Shown: positions 44,438 through 53,285, counted from the stretch's first letter. The stretch is 64,000 nucleotides of DNA from Neorhizobium lilium (GCF_004053875.1 NZ_SBIP01000006.1:227804-291803), one strand, 5' to 3'. Made by a program: numbers and translations. Notes: generated from the letters alone by a model not told the origin.

Positions 44438-44875
44438 ATGAAACTGAATTTGAAACGTATTGCAGGCGCGGTCCTTGCTTTAGCCGCGGTACCAGCGGGT
44501 GCGGCAGACAATCCAATGTGGAAAGACGGGCTTGTATGGTCCTGCAGGTTCTCATCGACGATCGAGTGTGAGAGATCCCAAGACTGCACCACGAAGCTCA
44601 TTTCGGGCGGCGTCGAACTGGACTACCGGGAAAATAATGTCACCGATTCAAGCGGCGTAATCCGTCCGATTAAGCGGCACTATGTCCAGACGGTGACTGG
44701 AAGCCCGATATCCAGCGAAGTCAAAATCGAGCTCCAGACCAACGATGTTTTATGGTTGTTGCCGGTCGATGGGGCAGGGACCTTCTCGCACAATTGGATC
44801 GGGGCGATGGTGTCGCCTAAGCCAGGCGTTGTGTTGCAAGAGTTACGGCCGCTCGAATGCAGGCCTAAACCGTAA
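44438..44875 (+). CDS. Exported hypothetical protein of the T4SS region
   Basis: 145 residues with a signal peptide (KLNLKRIAGAVLALAAVPAGAA-DNP). The mature part has four cysteines (WSCRF, IECERSQDC, LECRPKP), so a disulfide-bonded periplasmic protein is likely. No family recognised. GTGAG precedes the ATG; an in-frame GTG at 44429 is an alternative. An AT-rich AAATTATATTTAT lies about 50 bases upstream. Confidence 0.7.
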   Translation: MKLNLKRIAGAVLALAAVPAGAADNPMWKDGLVWSCRFSSTIECERSQDCTTKLISGGVELDYRENNVTDSSGVIRPIKRHYVQTVTGSPISSEVKIELQTNDVLWLLPVDGAGTFSHNWIGAMVSPKPGVVLQELRPLECRPKP

Positions 44876-44949
44876 GCGCGCGTCGAGGACCGACGCGGAA
44901 AAATGGGCGCGGCGGTGGTTGATTTCTGCTTCCTACTGTTTCCGGAGCA

Positions 44950-45720
44950 TCACGATCTGGTCGGAGGATCAGACATCGGCTCAAATTCAAGGGGGAGGGC
45001 GGAGGCGGGGGCCACCAAAGTCGACGCATCAGACCATCTGAATCTGTTAGTTTCAATAATTGGGGTCATAATTCTGAGGGGCCTATCGGAGGTGGTCGTC
45101 AACGACCCTCCGTTGGCCCGTTTCGCTTTCGAGTTTCGGTAGACACGCAACCATTCGTTCCATCGCGGGGAGATGATCTGGATCGTGTTCGGGCGGTTCC
45201 AGATCGCGTTGTAGCGATTTGCCTTAACACTGATCAGCCCCATACAAGCAGCCTCGCGGATGGCGTAGCGTGCGGTCGTGCAGCCCACGCCAGCGCGCGC
45301 AGCGATTTCAGCCAGCGACATTGTCGAGGCTCCCTTTTCGATAACGGCGCGAGCGATGATCGCAAGGACGGCAAGCTTGCTGACTGTGAACAGTTTCGCC
45401 AGGCACGTCGGGATGACGCAGTCCTTCGCCACCGCGCGCCGAAGTAGCCAAGCCTTACCCCGGCTGGCTGCAGGGATCGCAGGTCTGTGGCGGGGCGCCG
45501 AACCTGTGGCCGATCGGCTTGCAAAGCCCGTCGGTCTCCCGGCCGATTTGCGCTGGTGCTCGATGACCGGCGCCAGATACTCCATCTCTCTGTCGGGGAT
45601 CAGGCCTTCACCATTGAGCACCCAGGCGGCCTTCGCATATTCGTCGATCTGTTGTGCCGATCTGGCTGAGAGCAGGCGCGCCAGCAGGTTCGGCCCAAAT
45701 GTATTAGGGGTCGTCGTCAT
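44950..45720 (-). CDS. HTH (winged-helix) regulatory protein of the transfer region
   Basis: About 256 residues. It starts TTTPNTFGPNLLARLLSARSAQQIDEYAKAAW and has a MarR/GntR-like wing in the middle (TMSLAEIAARAGVGCTTARYAIREAACMGLISVKANRYNAIWN), then WNEWLRVYR. Proteins of this type sit next to T4SS genes on rhizobial plasmids; a relation to RctA-type repressors of virB is possible but not shown. AAAGGAGA lies six bases before ATG 45720. Confidence 0.75.
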   Translation of the reverse strand: MTTTPNTFGPNLLARLLSARSAQQIDEYAKAAWVLNGEGLIPDREMEYLAPVIEHQRKSAGRPTGFASRSATGSAPRHRPAIPAASRGKAWLLRRAVAKDCVIPTCLAKLFTVSKLAVLAIIARAVIEKGASTMSLAEIAARAGVGCTTARYAIREAACMGLISVKANRYNAIWNRPNTIQIISPRWNEWLRVYRNSKAKRANGGSLTTTSDRPLRIMTPIIETNRFRWSDASTLVAPASALPLEFEPMSDPPTRS

Positions 45721-45863
45721 GAACTCTCCTTTCAGGATGCGGAGAGGAAATCGGACGCAAAGGCACACGTCACCGTGGCAAGAATTCACTTGCAGCAGCG
45801 TCTTCATTGTGCGAAAAAATCAGTGGCTAAAAGACATCTCGCACGTAATCGTGTGTTCTTTGA

Positions 45864-45891
45864 CCCGCCTCTCCGAGGCGGGTTTTATTTT
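45864..45891 (+). terminator. Rho-independent terminator
   Basis: CCCGCCTC-TCC-GAGGCGGG forms a perfect 8-bp stem with a 3-base loop, followed by TTTTATTTT. It acts on plus-strand transcription. No plus-strand gene ends just before it, so it may end a small RNA that starts opposite the HTH gene's leader. Confidence 0.75.
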
Positions 45892-46174
45892 GTCTTGCGC
45901 ATAGGCACTCCTCGGATTCGCCATGTCGGAACGAGTGGAAGAATTTATTATATTTCTCTATTGGACAAGCTGAAAACGATGTCGGCCCCTAAAAGGCCGC
46001 TTTTCACTCGTGTGTGGGTTGCGTGTAGCCCGGGGCCTCGCTAATTATGTGCGTCTCGCCCACGATCCCGCTGTCGATGTTTTAACGTCCCGGCGCAGCG
46101 CAAAAGCAAACGTCTTGCTTCTTGCCATTGGAGCCGAATACCCGATGAGCGATGTATGGAAAGGATGTCCGCAA
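45892..46174. other. Intergenic region upstream of small HTH gene
   Basis: No gene called. It contains an AT-rich AATTTATTATATTT at 45942-45955 that could be the promoter for the gene at 46175, and an AAAAG-GCCG-CTTTT hairpin near 45989-46002. Confidence 0.4.
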
Positions 46175-46381
46175 ATGGCCATTGAAAGTGCGGCTGAACT
46201 TGTGCAATTCCTCGCGGACGAGCTTAGACGCAGCGGAACCGATCATCAGGAATTCGCGGAGATCACAGGGATCGCCGAAGAGCGGCTGAAACTTCTGCAA
46301 TCAGGGGCGTGGGAAGATCTGACGATTCGCGAAATTGCCGTCATCACGGAAACCCTTGAAGTCGATCTATCGAACCTCTGA
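46175..46381 (+). CDS. Small HTH-like protein
   Basis: 68 residues: AAELVQFLADELRRSGTDHQEFAEITGIAEERLKLLQSGAWEDLTIREIAVITETLEVDLSNL, a reduced XRE-like fold (helix-turn-helix around FAEITGIAEERLKLL). AAAGGA lies nine bases before ATG 46175; longer starts at 46145 (ATG) and further upstream have poorer sites. It abuts the convergent gene (stop-to-stop). Confidence 0.65.
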   Translation: MAIESAAELVQFLADELRRSGTDHQEFAEITGIAEERLKLLQSGAWEDLTIREIAVITETLEVDLSNL

Positions 46382-46891
46382 TCAGCGGCTGCCCCACAGC
46401 ACTGTAACAGGATGATCGAAGGTCCCCGACCAAAGCCCAGTTCGATGATGTTTCGCGGTCAACTCCGCCACAGCGTATGCCGACGTGACAGGCGCACCTG
46501 AGGGCAGCGTTGCGGAGAACGCCGCCCCGGAAGAGATAAGAGCTGTTCCGACATCGACGGTGGCACCGTCGATCTCAGCGGCGCACACCACGAGCGCTGT
46601 CTCGGTCCTGGCCGCGCCAATCGGTTGGCACGCAATTGTGCCGGTCGAGAACAGTGCTGCGAGCGAGGCGATCGAACGTATGCCGCAGTCTCCTTCCTCG
46701 CCCTCTTTCGATCGATACACTGTGCCTCGAATGCAGGCCTGAACTCCAAAGAGCCTGTATCTTCGACCTTCATGCGTCCAGGTGTCGCCGGTTTCAAAAT
46801 GAACGCCCGAAGGAAATGAGATGGTTCGTTGTTGTGCGTTCACGACAGCAATGGTGAGGACAAGGAACAATCCGGCCAAATCAATCCGCAT
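46382..46891 (-). CDS. Exported SNase (thermonuclease)-like protein, likely inactive
   Basis: 169 residues with a signal peptide (DLAGLFLVLTIAVVNA-QQR). The core RRYRLFGVQACIRGTVYRS ... CGIRSIASLAALFSTGTIACQPIG ... LISSGAAFSA follows the staphylococcal-nuclease fold order, but the usual DAPE after the first strand is replaced by VQAC, so catalysis is doubtful. Cysteines suggest disulfides. It begins 11 bases inside the end of its paralogue upstream. Confidence 0.7.
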   Translation of the reverse strand: MRIDLAGLFLVLTIAVVNAQQRTISFPSGVHFETGDTWTHEGRRYRLFGVQACIRGTVYRSKEGEEGDCGIRSIASLAALFSTGTIACQPIGAARTETALVVCAAEIDGATVDVGTALISSGAAFSATLPSGAPVTSAYAVAELTAKHHRTGLWSGTFDHPVTVLWGSR

Positions 46892-47501
46892 TTTGGAACC
46901 CCATCGACAGTGAAAGCGCTTGCGTTCCCTCGAGATCGAGCCTTCGGGACTGTCCGTCGACCGTGCGCCCAATGTTGGCGAGACCCAGGAACACCATGCT
47001 GTCGTCATCGTAAACAGTGCGAAACGGCTCTCCATCTCCTCCAACCAAGATAAAACAAGACGAGGGAATCGCTTCTTCTGGCTCGTTTGCCAAGAGCAGC
47101 GTTTTGCACAGTACGACGCTCGCACGTTGGTTGTAGATTGTTCCCGCGTAGTCGCGCGCTGCATCCTGGCACGACCAGATTTGCATCCTGTTATAGATAA
47201 CGTTTTTGGTTGGGCAGGCTTCGAGGCCGCGTAGACGAATCTTCCGTCCGGCAACGGTTCGATCGGTAGCGCTGTTGATCGATACGTTCCCCTCGATCTC
47301 GTTAACGGCGCGATCGACCAGACGGCCATTACTGTCGAAGCGCTCCAGTATGAACACTCTGCCGTTCTTTTTGCCGAACTGTAGAAGATAGGTTGCAGCC
47401 GGCTCGGAATAAGCTCTGTAGGCTTCATCAGCAGCGGCGGAGGAGTGGGTTAGCACGAGTCCAATCAATGCGCCTGCGCAACTGATAAGTTGTCTGAACA
47501 C
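46881..47501 (-). CDS. Exported SNase-like paralogue
   Basis: 206 residues with a signal peptide (FRQLISCAGALIGLVLTHSSAAA-DEA). The segment KIRLRGLEACPTKNVIYNRMQIWSC...YNQRASVVLCKTL aligns with RYRLFGVQACIRGTVYR...CGIRS...TGTIACQPI of the next gene, so the two are tandem paralogues. The first 90 residues are a separate lipocalin-like or unknown domain. Periplasmic location; role in the transfer apparatus unknown. Divergent from virB1. Confidence 0.68.
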   Translation of the reverse strand: MFRQLISCAGALIGLVLTHSSAAADEAYRAYSEPAATYLLQFGKKNGRVFILERFDSNGRLVDRAVNEIEGNVSINSATDRTVAGRKIRLRGLEACPTKNVIYNRMQIWSCQDAARDYAGTIYNQRASVVLCKTLLLANEPEEAIPSSCFILVGGDGEPFRTVYDDDSMVFLGLANIGRTVDGQSRRLDLEGTQALSLSMGFQNAD

Positions 47502-47542
47502 AACGACACTCCTTTTTCCTGATTGACACGGTAGGGTTTTAC

Positions 47543-47560
47543 AAATTAATTATAGTTAAT
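47543..47560. promoter_or_regulatory. AT-rich motif upstream of virB1 (copy 2)
   Basis: AAATTAATTATAGTTAAT lies about 30 bases before the virB1 start, in the short gap to the divergent SNase-like gene. Shares AATTATA-TTAA with the other copies; likely promoter/operator of the virB operon. Confidence 0.45.
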
Positions 47561-47588
47561 CGCATATTGTTGCAATGGAAACTGAGAT

Positions 47589-48149
47589 TTGAAAAGCACC
47601 ATCCTTTTTCTTGTATCAATCAGCTCTCCGGCGACGGCACTGGCGTGTGATCCGGCTGATCTGAAAGTCGTCCAGGAGATGGTCAGCACGATAGCCACCG
47701 AAGAGGACCTGGATCCCGCCCTCGCGCTCGCAGTGGTTGATGTCGAGAGTGCAGGCGGCAGGCACCAAGTCTCGGATGCCGGCGCCATCGGCATCATGCA
47801 GCTGATGCCAGGAACGGCCGCCGATTATGGCGTGACGGACCGTTGTGATCCTCAATCCAACATTCGCGCGGGCGTTCGCTACCTCAAGAAACTCTATACG
47901 GAATTCGACGATCCACTTCTAATGCTCGCCGCCTACAATGCCGGGCCGGAGCGAGTGTATCAGAAGCGCGGCATTCCGGAATTCAACGAGACCGCTCAAT
48001 ACATCGTCAAGGTGATGAACCGCTGGACGTTGAATGCCAAAGCGTCCACGGCGCAGGAAAAGCGCAGACCCGGCAGCGCGCCAGTCAAGCAACTGGCTGG
48101 CCTTTCCGCATCGCCGTGGCGTGACGAACACGTCTGGGCTGCCGAATAG
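47589..48149 (+). CDS. virB1: VirB1 lytic transglycosylase
   Basis: 186 residues with a signal peptide (STILFLVSISSPATALA-CDP). The SLT domain shows AVVDVESAGG (catalytic E53), GAIGIMQLMPGTAADYGV, NIRAGVRYLKKLY and LMLAAYNAGPERV, all standard. It opens peptidoglycan for assembly of the T4SS. The start appears to be TTG 47589; no other good codon precedes the signal peptide. First gene of virB1-2-3-4. Confidence 0.9.
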   Translation: MKSTILFLVSISSPATALACDPADLKVVQEMVSTIATEEDLDPALALAVVDVESAGGRHQVSDAGAIGIMQLMPGTAADYGVTDRCDPQSNIRAGVRYLKKLYTEFDDPLLMLAAYNAGPERVYQKRGIPEFNETAQYIVKVMNRWTLNAKASTAQEKRRPGSAPVKQLAGLSASPWRDEHVWAAE

Positions 48150-48193
48150 CGCCCGGCTGACAATTATCTCCTGCAACTATCAAGGATACTCGC

Positions 48194-48517
48194 ATGACCC
48201 CGTCTTCGATTTTATCACGAACACACCGCAGAGCCGGACTGTGGCTCGGTCTGACCGTTATTGGTGCCGCTCTCGTTCCCGACTTTGCCTATGCGCAATC
48301 GGCAGCACCCGTGGAAGGTATCCTCGACTGGTTCGTCGGCGTACTGCAGGGCAACGTCGCCCGCTCGCTTGCGATCATCGCCGTCTGCTTTCTCGGCTTC
48401 CTCTTCCTGACGGGACGCATGGCCTGGCAAGGGGCCATTTCAATCATCATTGGCATCGCGATCATCTTCGGCGCTGCCGAACTGGTCGATGCGATGAAGT
48501 CGTCCGCGGGTATGTGA
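48194..48517 (+). CDS. virB2: VirB2 pilin
   Basis: 107 residues. A long signal sequence ends at FAYA-QSA, followed by two hydrophobic helices (SLAIIAVCFLGFLFLTG and AISIIIGIAIIFGAA) joined by GRMAW, the VirB2/TrbC pilin hairpin. Major pilus subunit. Starts 44 bases after virB1. Confidence 0.9.
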   Translation: MTPSSILSRTHRRAGLWLGLTVIGAALVPDFAYAQSAAPVEGILDWFVGVLQGNVARSLAIIAVCFLGFLFLTGRMAWQGAISIIIGIAIIFGAAELVDAMKSSAGM

Positions 48518-48518
48518 C

Positions 48519-48809
48519 ATGCACGATGACGCACCCGATGTCGAACCGCTCATCCTGCCGCTGACCAGACCACCGATGTATTTCGGGGTCGATATCATCG
48601 TCTTTGTGGTCAACGGACTGTTCGGGATTGTTCTTTTCATCGCAACCTCAAATTTCCTCGCGCCGCTGATCGTCCTGCCAATCCATTTTATCGGGCTCTA
48701 CCTCTGCCAACGTGACGTCCATATCGTGCGCGTGGCCCAGGTGTTCCTGTCGATGCGTCGGGCAATCCGCAACAGGAAGTTCTGGAAAGCCGGGAGTTAC
48801 AGCCCGTGA
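48519..48809 (+). CDS. virB3: VirB3 inner-membrane protein
   Basis: 96 residues, with PLTRPPMYFGVDIIVFVVNGLFGIVLFI as the family-typical start and two spans. It partners VirB4. It starts immediately after virB2 and overlaps virB4 by four bases. Confidence 0.9.
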   Translation: MHDDAPDVEPLILPLTRPPMYFGVDIIVFVVNGLFGIVLFIATSNFLAPLIVLPIHFIGLYLCQRDVHIVRVAQVFLSMRRAIRNRKFWKAGSYSP

Positions 48810-51217
48810 ACATCATCAACCTCGATTTGAAATACGGCCGTGAACGCGCGCGGGAAATGGCAATCAGTACACATGTGCCGTACCTGCGCCACGTCGATGA
48901 AGAGACCATCGTCACGAAGACCGGTATGTTGCTGCAGGTCATCCGGCTCTCCGGGCTTCCGTATCAGACCATGGACCAGGCCGAGATCAATGCTCGCCTT
49001 GCCAACCGCAACATGACGGTGAGGGCGCTTGGTTCATCCCGGTTTGCGCTTTATGCCACGATCATTCGTCGCCAGATCGCGCCCGCGATCGACGGTGACT
49101 TCGATAACGCCTTCGCCGATGAGCTGAATGCCCGCTACATGGAGGGGCTGAAACACCGGACGATGTTCGTCAACGAGCTTTACCTGACCGTCATCCGGCG
49201 CCCGATGACGGGGAGGGCGGGCAAGGTCGACCGGATGTTCGACGTTTTCCGCATGGCCGACAATGAGGTCGAGGCGAGGGGCGAGGCGCTCCGCGATCTG
49301 AAGGACATGGTGACCGGGATCGTCGGCGATTTTCGCTCCTATCGCCCGGAAGTGCTTTCCTGCGTCGCGCGCGAGGGAGCGATTTTTTCCGAAACAGCCG
49401 AATTTATCGCGAAAATCCTTGCTGCCGGTGACGAGCGATCGATGCCGCTGCCGCGTATGTCGCTTGCGGACTATGTCGGAACGGGAAGGATCCTGTTTGG
49501 ACGCAAGGCGACAGAAATCTGGTCGGCCGATGGTGCCGTCTCCAAAGTCGCGGCCATGGTGTCGATCAAGGAATATCCGCCGATGACGACGCCCGGACAG
49601 CTCGATGGGCTGCTGCGCCTCCCGTATGAATTCATCGTCACCCATTCCTTCGCCCCTGAGGACCGCACGAGCGTTACCGAGGCGATTGCGACGATCAGCC
49701 GGCAGATCTCCAATTCCGACGATGGCGGCACGGCTGTCGAGGATGATATCGAGACGGCGCGAGACCGGTTGGCCTCAGGCGAGGTCGTGTTCGGCAAGCA
49801 CCATATGACGGTTGCCGTACTCTCGCGCGAGATTTCAGGCCTGAACCGGGCGGTGGCTGACGTCACGGCGGAGCTTGCCCGCATGGGTGTCGTCGCCGTT
49901 CGCGAGGATCTCAATCAAGAAGCGGCGTGGTGGGCGCAGTTACCGTCGAATTTCGCCTATGTGGCGCGACAAGGGCTGATTTCCTCGGTGAACTTTGCGG
50001 GGCTGTTTTCCGCCCACAATTTCCCGTCAGGCCAAACGCAGAAGGTCCATTGGGCGACACCGATCTCATTGCTCGAGACGACCAGCCAGACGGCCTATTT
50101 CTTCAATTTCCATGAGGACGACGTCGGGAATTTCACCGTGATTGGGCCCACCGGCTCGGGCAAGACGGTGGCGCTGTCCTTCCTTCTGGCACAAGGCATG
50201 CGCGTCGAGCCGCGGCCACGTTGCGTCTTCATCGACAAGGATCGAGGCGGTGAAATTTTCGTGCGCGCCATGGGCGGTCGGTACGAGCGCCTGTCTCCGG
50301 GCGAACCGACAGGCTTTGCGCCGCTGCAACTCGAAGACACGCCGGCAAACCGCAGCTTCGGCAAGACGCTGGTCTCCTATCTGGTCACGCCCTCCGATCG
50401 CGTTCTCAACGCCGAGGAGATGGCGGTCATTTCCGACGCGGTCGACAGCATCTACGATGATTTCGACCGTTCGCAGCGGCGGCTCGACATGTTGGCCGAG
50501 GCTTTGCGGGGGCGCATGCGGTCCGGGATCGGTGACCTTGCCGACCGGCTCAAGGAATGGACAACGGGCGACAAGGGCTGGCTGTTCAACAATGTGAGCG
50601 ACGAACTCGACTTTTCGAGATCGGTGATCGGCTTCGACATGACGGAGATCCTGTCCGACAAGCGCACGCGTTCGGCGGCTCTGCTCTATATGTTTCATCG
50701 CATCCAGGAGATTCTCGACGGCACACCGTCGATGATCTTTCTCGACGAGGGCTGGCGCCTGCTCGATGACGATGTCTTCTCGGGCTTTATCAAGGACTGG
50801 CTCAAAACCATCCGAAAGATGAACGGCATTGTCGGCTTCGGGACACAATCGGCCGCCGACGTCGTGCGGTCCGACCTGCGCAATACGATCATTGAACAGA
50901 CAATGACCAACATCTTCTTTCCGAACGCCTCGGCCGATGAGGAGAGCTATCGTAAGGCCTTCGGACTGTCGGAAAAAGAGTTCCGTTTCGTCAAGCAGGC
51001 GGATAAGGCGAGCCGCACCTTCTTGATCAAGCATGCGCAGGATTCGATCATCGCGCGCCTTGATCTCTCGGCCATGCCAGACCTCGTCAAGGTCCTGTCC
51101 GGGCGTCCGGAAACGGTGCGCGAGTGCGCGGCACTGCGCAAGCTCCACGGCGACGAGCCCGCGGCTTGGCTTCCCCATTTCTGCGGCTGGGCGACGATGG
51201 AGACGACAGATGCGTAA
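48806..51217 (+). CDS. virB4: VirB4 ATPase
   Basis: 803 residues. The N-terminal CagE/TrbE/VirB4 domain (HVPYLRHVDEETIVTKTGMLLQVIRLSG) and the C-terminal ATPase with Walker A GPTGSGKT (447-454), Walker B MIFLDEGWRLL, and the RNTIIEQTMTNIFFPN motif are all present. It energises pilus assembly and transfer at the inner membrane. Overlaps both neighbours. Confidence 0.95.
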   Translation: MNIINLDLKYGRERAREMAISTHVPYLRHVDEETIVTKTGMLLQVIRLSGLPYQTMDQAEINARLANRNMTVRALGSSRFALYATIIRRQIAPAIDGDFDNAFADELNARYMEGLKHRTMFVNELYLTVIRRPMTGRAGKVDRMFDVFRMADNEVEARGEALRDLKDMVTGIVGDFRSYRPEVLSCVAREGAIFSETAEFIAKILAAGDERSMPLPRMSLADYVGTGRILFGRKATEIWSADGAVSKVAAMVSIKEYPPMTTPGQLDGLLRLPYEFIVTHSFAPEDRTSVTEAIATISRQISNSDDGGTAVEDDIETARDRLASGEVVFGKHHMTVAVLSREISGLNRAVADVTAELARMGVVAVREDLNQEAAWWAQLPSNFAYVARQGLISSVNFAGLFSAHNFPSGQTQKVHWATPISLLETTSQTAYFFNFHEDDVGNFTVIGPTGSGKTVALSFLLAQGMRVEPRPRCVFIDKDRGGEIFVRAMGGRYERLSPGEPTGFAPLQLEDTPANRSFGKTLVSYLVTPSDRVLNAEEMAVISDAVDSIYDDFDRSQRRLDMLAEALRGRMRSGIGDLADRLKEWTTGDKGWLFNNVSDELDFSRSVIGFDMTEILSDKRTRSAALLYMFHRIQEILDGTPSMIFLDEGWRLLDDDVFSGFIKDWLKTIRKMNGIVGFGTQSAADVVRSDLRNTIIEQTMTNIFFPNASADEESYRKAFGLSEKEFRFVKQADKASRTFLIKHAQDSIIARLDLSAMPDLVKVLSGRPETVRECAALRKLHGDEPAAWLPHFCGWATMETTDA

Positions 51218-52373
51218 AGCGGTGGTTCTTCTTCTCTCCGCCACCTTTATGGCCGGACCGACACCTGCAGCATGGGCCGACGTTCCGGTTTTCGATGACG
51301 ATATCAAGGACAAGCGGTTGGACGACGAAAATCATTCGGCCAAGGACACGGAAACACAGACAGATCAGTTGGAAGAGCAAACAGTCACCAACTGCAACAT
51401 CTCGCAAAAGGAAAAGAGCCGCCGCCTCTATCGTTCGCCGGCCCAGGCGGTGCAGGAGGACGCCAAGAATGTCGAGTTGATCAAGCATTATGCTGACAAA
51501 TACGACGTTCCTGTTGGCTTGGCGCTCGCCGTTGCACATGCCGAATCCGGGATCTCCACCTGCTCGGGTTCGCCGACCGGCGTCAAGGGCGTTATGCAGC
51601 TCACCAAAAAGACCGGCAATGGAATGGGGTTCGACCGCGACATCAATGAAGAGAACATCGAGGGCGGCGTCAAATATCTCGGCATGGGCGTCAACAAGTG
51701 CGGCAGCACAAACTATTCCTGCCTCGCATCCTGGTACAACGGGTCGACACCAACGGAACAAGCGAACTGGGCCGGGAAGGTGGGGCGGAACCATGCCTGG
51801 TTCAATGCCTATGCCGGCGGCTCCAATATCGAAGATATCGCTTCACCAGCGTTCAAGACCAGCGTGGATTACGGATCGGATGCGACGCGCAGGTCGAACA
51901 CGGCAGCACTTGGCGCCGTGGAACGGGCGACCTCGGGCATCGATACCGGTACAGCGCGCGTGCAGGAGGCGAACCGTCGCATTGACGCGCTTTCGTCGTC
52001 GGTCGGGGCTTCGGAGATTTATCAGGACGCGTGGGATGACAACACGCAGGCGAGGGCGGTGAACGCCGAGCTGCTGAACAATCTGATCACCACGCGCAAT
52101 CTCTTCAACGAGCTGTTGCAGGCCCGGTTGCAGCTGAACCTGTCCAGGACATCGGAGACAAGCAAGACGCTGAAGTCCGATGCCAAGGTCAATCCTTATA
52201 GCTGTGATCCGGTCATCCTCGAAGCAATTAAGGTGGCGCGAGAGGATTGGCCGCGCTGCGCCGCAATTGCCGCAGCTGACGGCGAAACGCAGGTCCTGTC
52301 GTCGGGCTCGACAGATAATGGGGTCAGAGACAATCTTCTGTCCATTCAGAACGCTGCTAACGCGGCCGATTAA
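51210..52373 (+). CDS. Lytic transglycosylase with VirB5-like N- and C-terminal ends
   Basis: 387 residues with a signal peptide ending at AWA-DVPV. Residues 95-200 form an SLT domain: ALAVAHAESGIS (E112), GVKGVMQLTKKTG, GGVKYLGMGVNK and CLASWYNGS. The mature start (ADVPVFDDD) and the end (SETSKTLKSDAKVNPY) look like those of the next gene's VirB5 product (ADVPVIDNK; SETAKLLQYKDVNPF). So this appears to be a VirB5-like scaffold carrying an extra muramidase domain. The start ATG lies within the virB4 end (8-base overlap). It is a second transglycosylase besides VirB1 in one operon. Confidence 0.82.
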   Translation: MRKAVVLLLSATFMAGPTPAAWADVPVFDDDIKDKRLDDENHSAKDTETQTDQLEEQTVTNCNISQKEKSRRLYRSPAQAVQEDAKNVELIKHYADKYDVPVGLALAVAHAESGISTCSGSPTGVKGVMQLTKKTGNGMGFDRDINEENIEGGVKYLGMGVNKCGSTNYSCLASWYNGSTPTEQANWAGKVGRNHAWFNAYAGGSNIEDIASPAFKTSVDYGSDATRRSNTAALGAVERATSGIDTGTARVQEANRRIDALSSSVGASEIYQDAWDDNTQARAVNAELLNNLITTRNLFNELLQARLQLNLSRTSETSKTLKSDAKVNPYSCDPVILEAIKVAREDWPRCAAIAAADGETQVLSSGSTDNGVRDNLLSIQNAANAAD

Positions 52374-52384
52374 GGAGGTCCTCC

Positions 52385-53101
52385 ATGAAAATTCTGCTCA
52401 TCGCTGCCTTAGCCCTCGTTATCTCGACGCCGGCATTTGCCGACGTTCCGGTGATCGACAACAAGAACCTGGATATCGCCAAAAAGAATGCGGAAAACAC
52501 CGGAAAGATCATGACCACCAATACCAATATCCTCGAACGCACCAAGGAGATCCTTGGTGCGCTTTCGGGGAGCCGGGATGGAACCATGGGCATTTCGGCC
52601 ACAGGTCTTGGCGGCAATATGTCGGTTTCCGCGGCTCCCTCCTTCTCATCGATCATGAACGGGGGAACCCTGTCGTTTGGGGGCCTTGACGCCACCTCCC
52701 AGAATATCGCGGCCACCCTGATCAACGGTCTGCAACTGGTCAAGCAGGTGAAGGCGATCGTCGAGGGGGAGGATACCAGTGCGATGAACAACGCTTTCTC
52801 CGGCGGCGTGAATACCGTCGCCCTTCTGTCAGCCTTGACGCAGCAGGCAACGCAAGGGGTGACGCAGCGCGAGCAAACGCTTCAGTCGGTAACGGGTCAG
52901 ATCGGGTCGACGGAAGACGTCAAGGGTTCCGTCGACGCCAACACGCGCATGCAACTCGAGACGGCGCGGACCATCAACGAGCTTATCGGCGTTTCCAACG
53001 GCGCGGTCTCGGCGCTCAACACCGAAATGCAGATGCGGCTGACCCAGCAGTCCGAAACGGCCAAGTTGTTGCAATACAAAGACGTCAATCCGTTCAAGTG
53101 A
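52385..53101 (+). CDS. virB5: VirB5 minor pilin-like protein
   Basis: 238 residues, signal peptide cleaved near AFA-DVP. The mature protein is helical with TGKIMTTNTNILERTKEILGALSG at the N terminus and a long C-terminal coiled region (ETARTINELIGVSNGAVSALNTEMQMRL) ending KDVNPFK, typical of VirB5/TraC. Located at the pilus tip and probably contacts recipients. AAGGAGG precedes the ATG by about seven bases. Confidence 0.87.
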   Translation: MKILLIAALALVISTPAFADVPVIDNKNLDIAKKNAENTGKIMTTNTNILERTKEILGALSGSRDGTMGISATGLGGNMSVSAAPSFSSIMNGGTLSFGGLDATSQNIAATLINGLQLVKQVKAIVEGEDTSAMNNAFSGGVNTVALLSALTQQATQGVTQREQTLQSVTGQIGSTEDVKGSVDANTRMQLETARTINELIGVSNGAVSALNTEMQMRLTQQSETAKLLQYKDVNPFK

Positions 53102-53107
53102 GGTGGC

Positions 53108-53281
53108 ATGCGTTTGGTTCTTACGACATTGCTCGCCAGCCTCGTGATTTTGGCCGGCTGCCAGACGAAGGGCGAGAAGAAGGCGCCATGCCCGCCAATT
53201 TCTGGTTATGCTCCGGATGACGATCTTTGCGGGCCGGCGCTGCCAGTCAATAATGCCTTCAATTCGGTTTTGAAGGGCTGA
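53108..53281 (+). CDS. Small lipoprotein (VirB7/Eex-like)
   Basis: 57 residues: RLVLTTLLASLVILAGCQTKGEKKAPCPP with lipobox LAGC (lipidation at C18), then a Cys-containing short tail (DDDLCGPALPVNNAF). Its position between virB5 and virB6 matches small lipoproteins annotated as entry-exclusion (Eex) or VirB7 in related loci. The two later Cys residues could bond to VirB9, as VirB7 does. GAGGTGG precedes the ATG closely. Too short for many gene finders. Confidence 0.75.
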   Translation: MRLVLTTLLASLVILAGCQTKGEKKAPCPPISGYAPDDDLCGPALPVNNAFNSVLKG

Positions 53282-53285
53282 GCCG

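Noticed and set aside
50066..51313. Long minus-strand open frame opposite virB4
   Set aside because: It lies wholly within the well-supported virB4 gene, has no family-like motif and follows from high-GC codon use.
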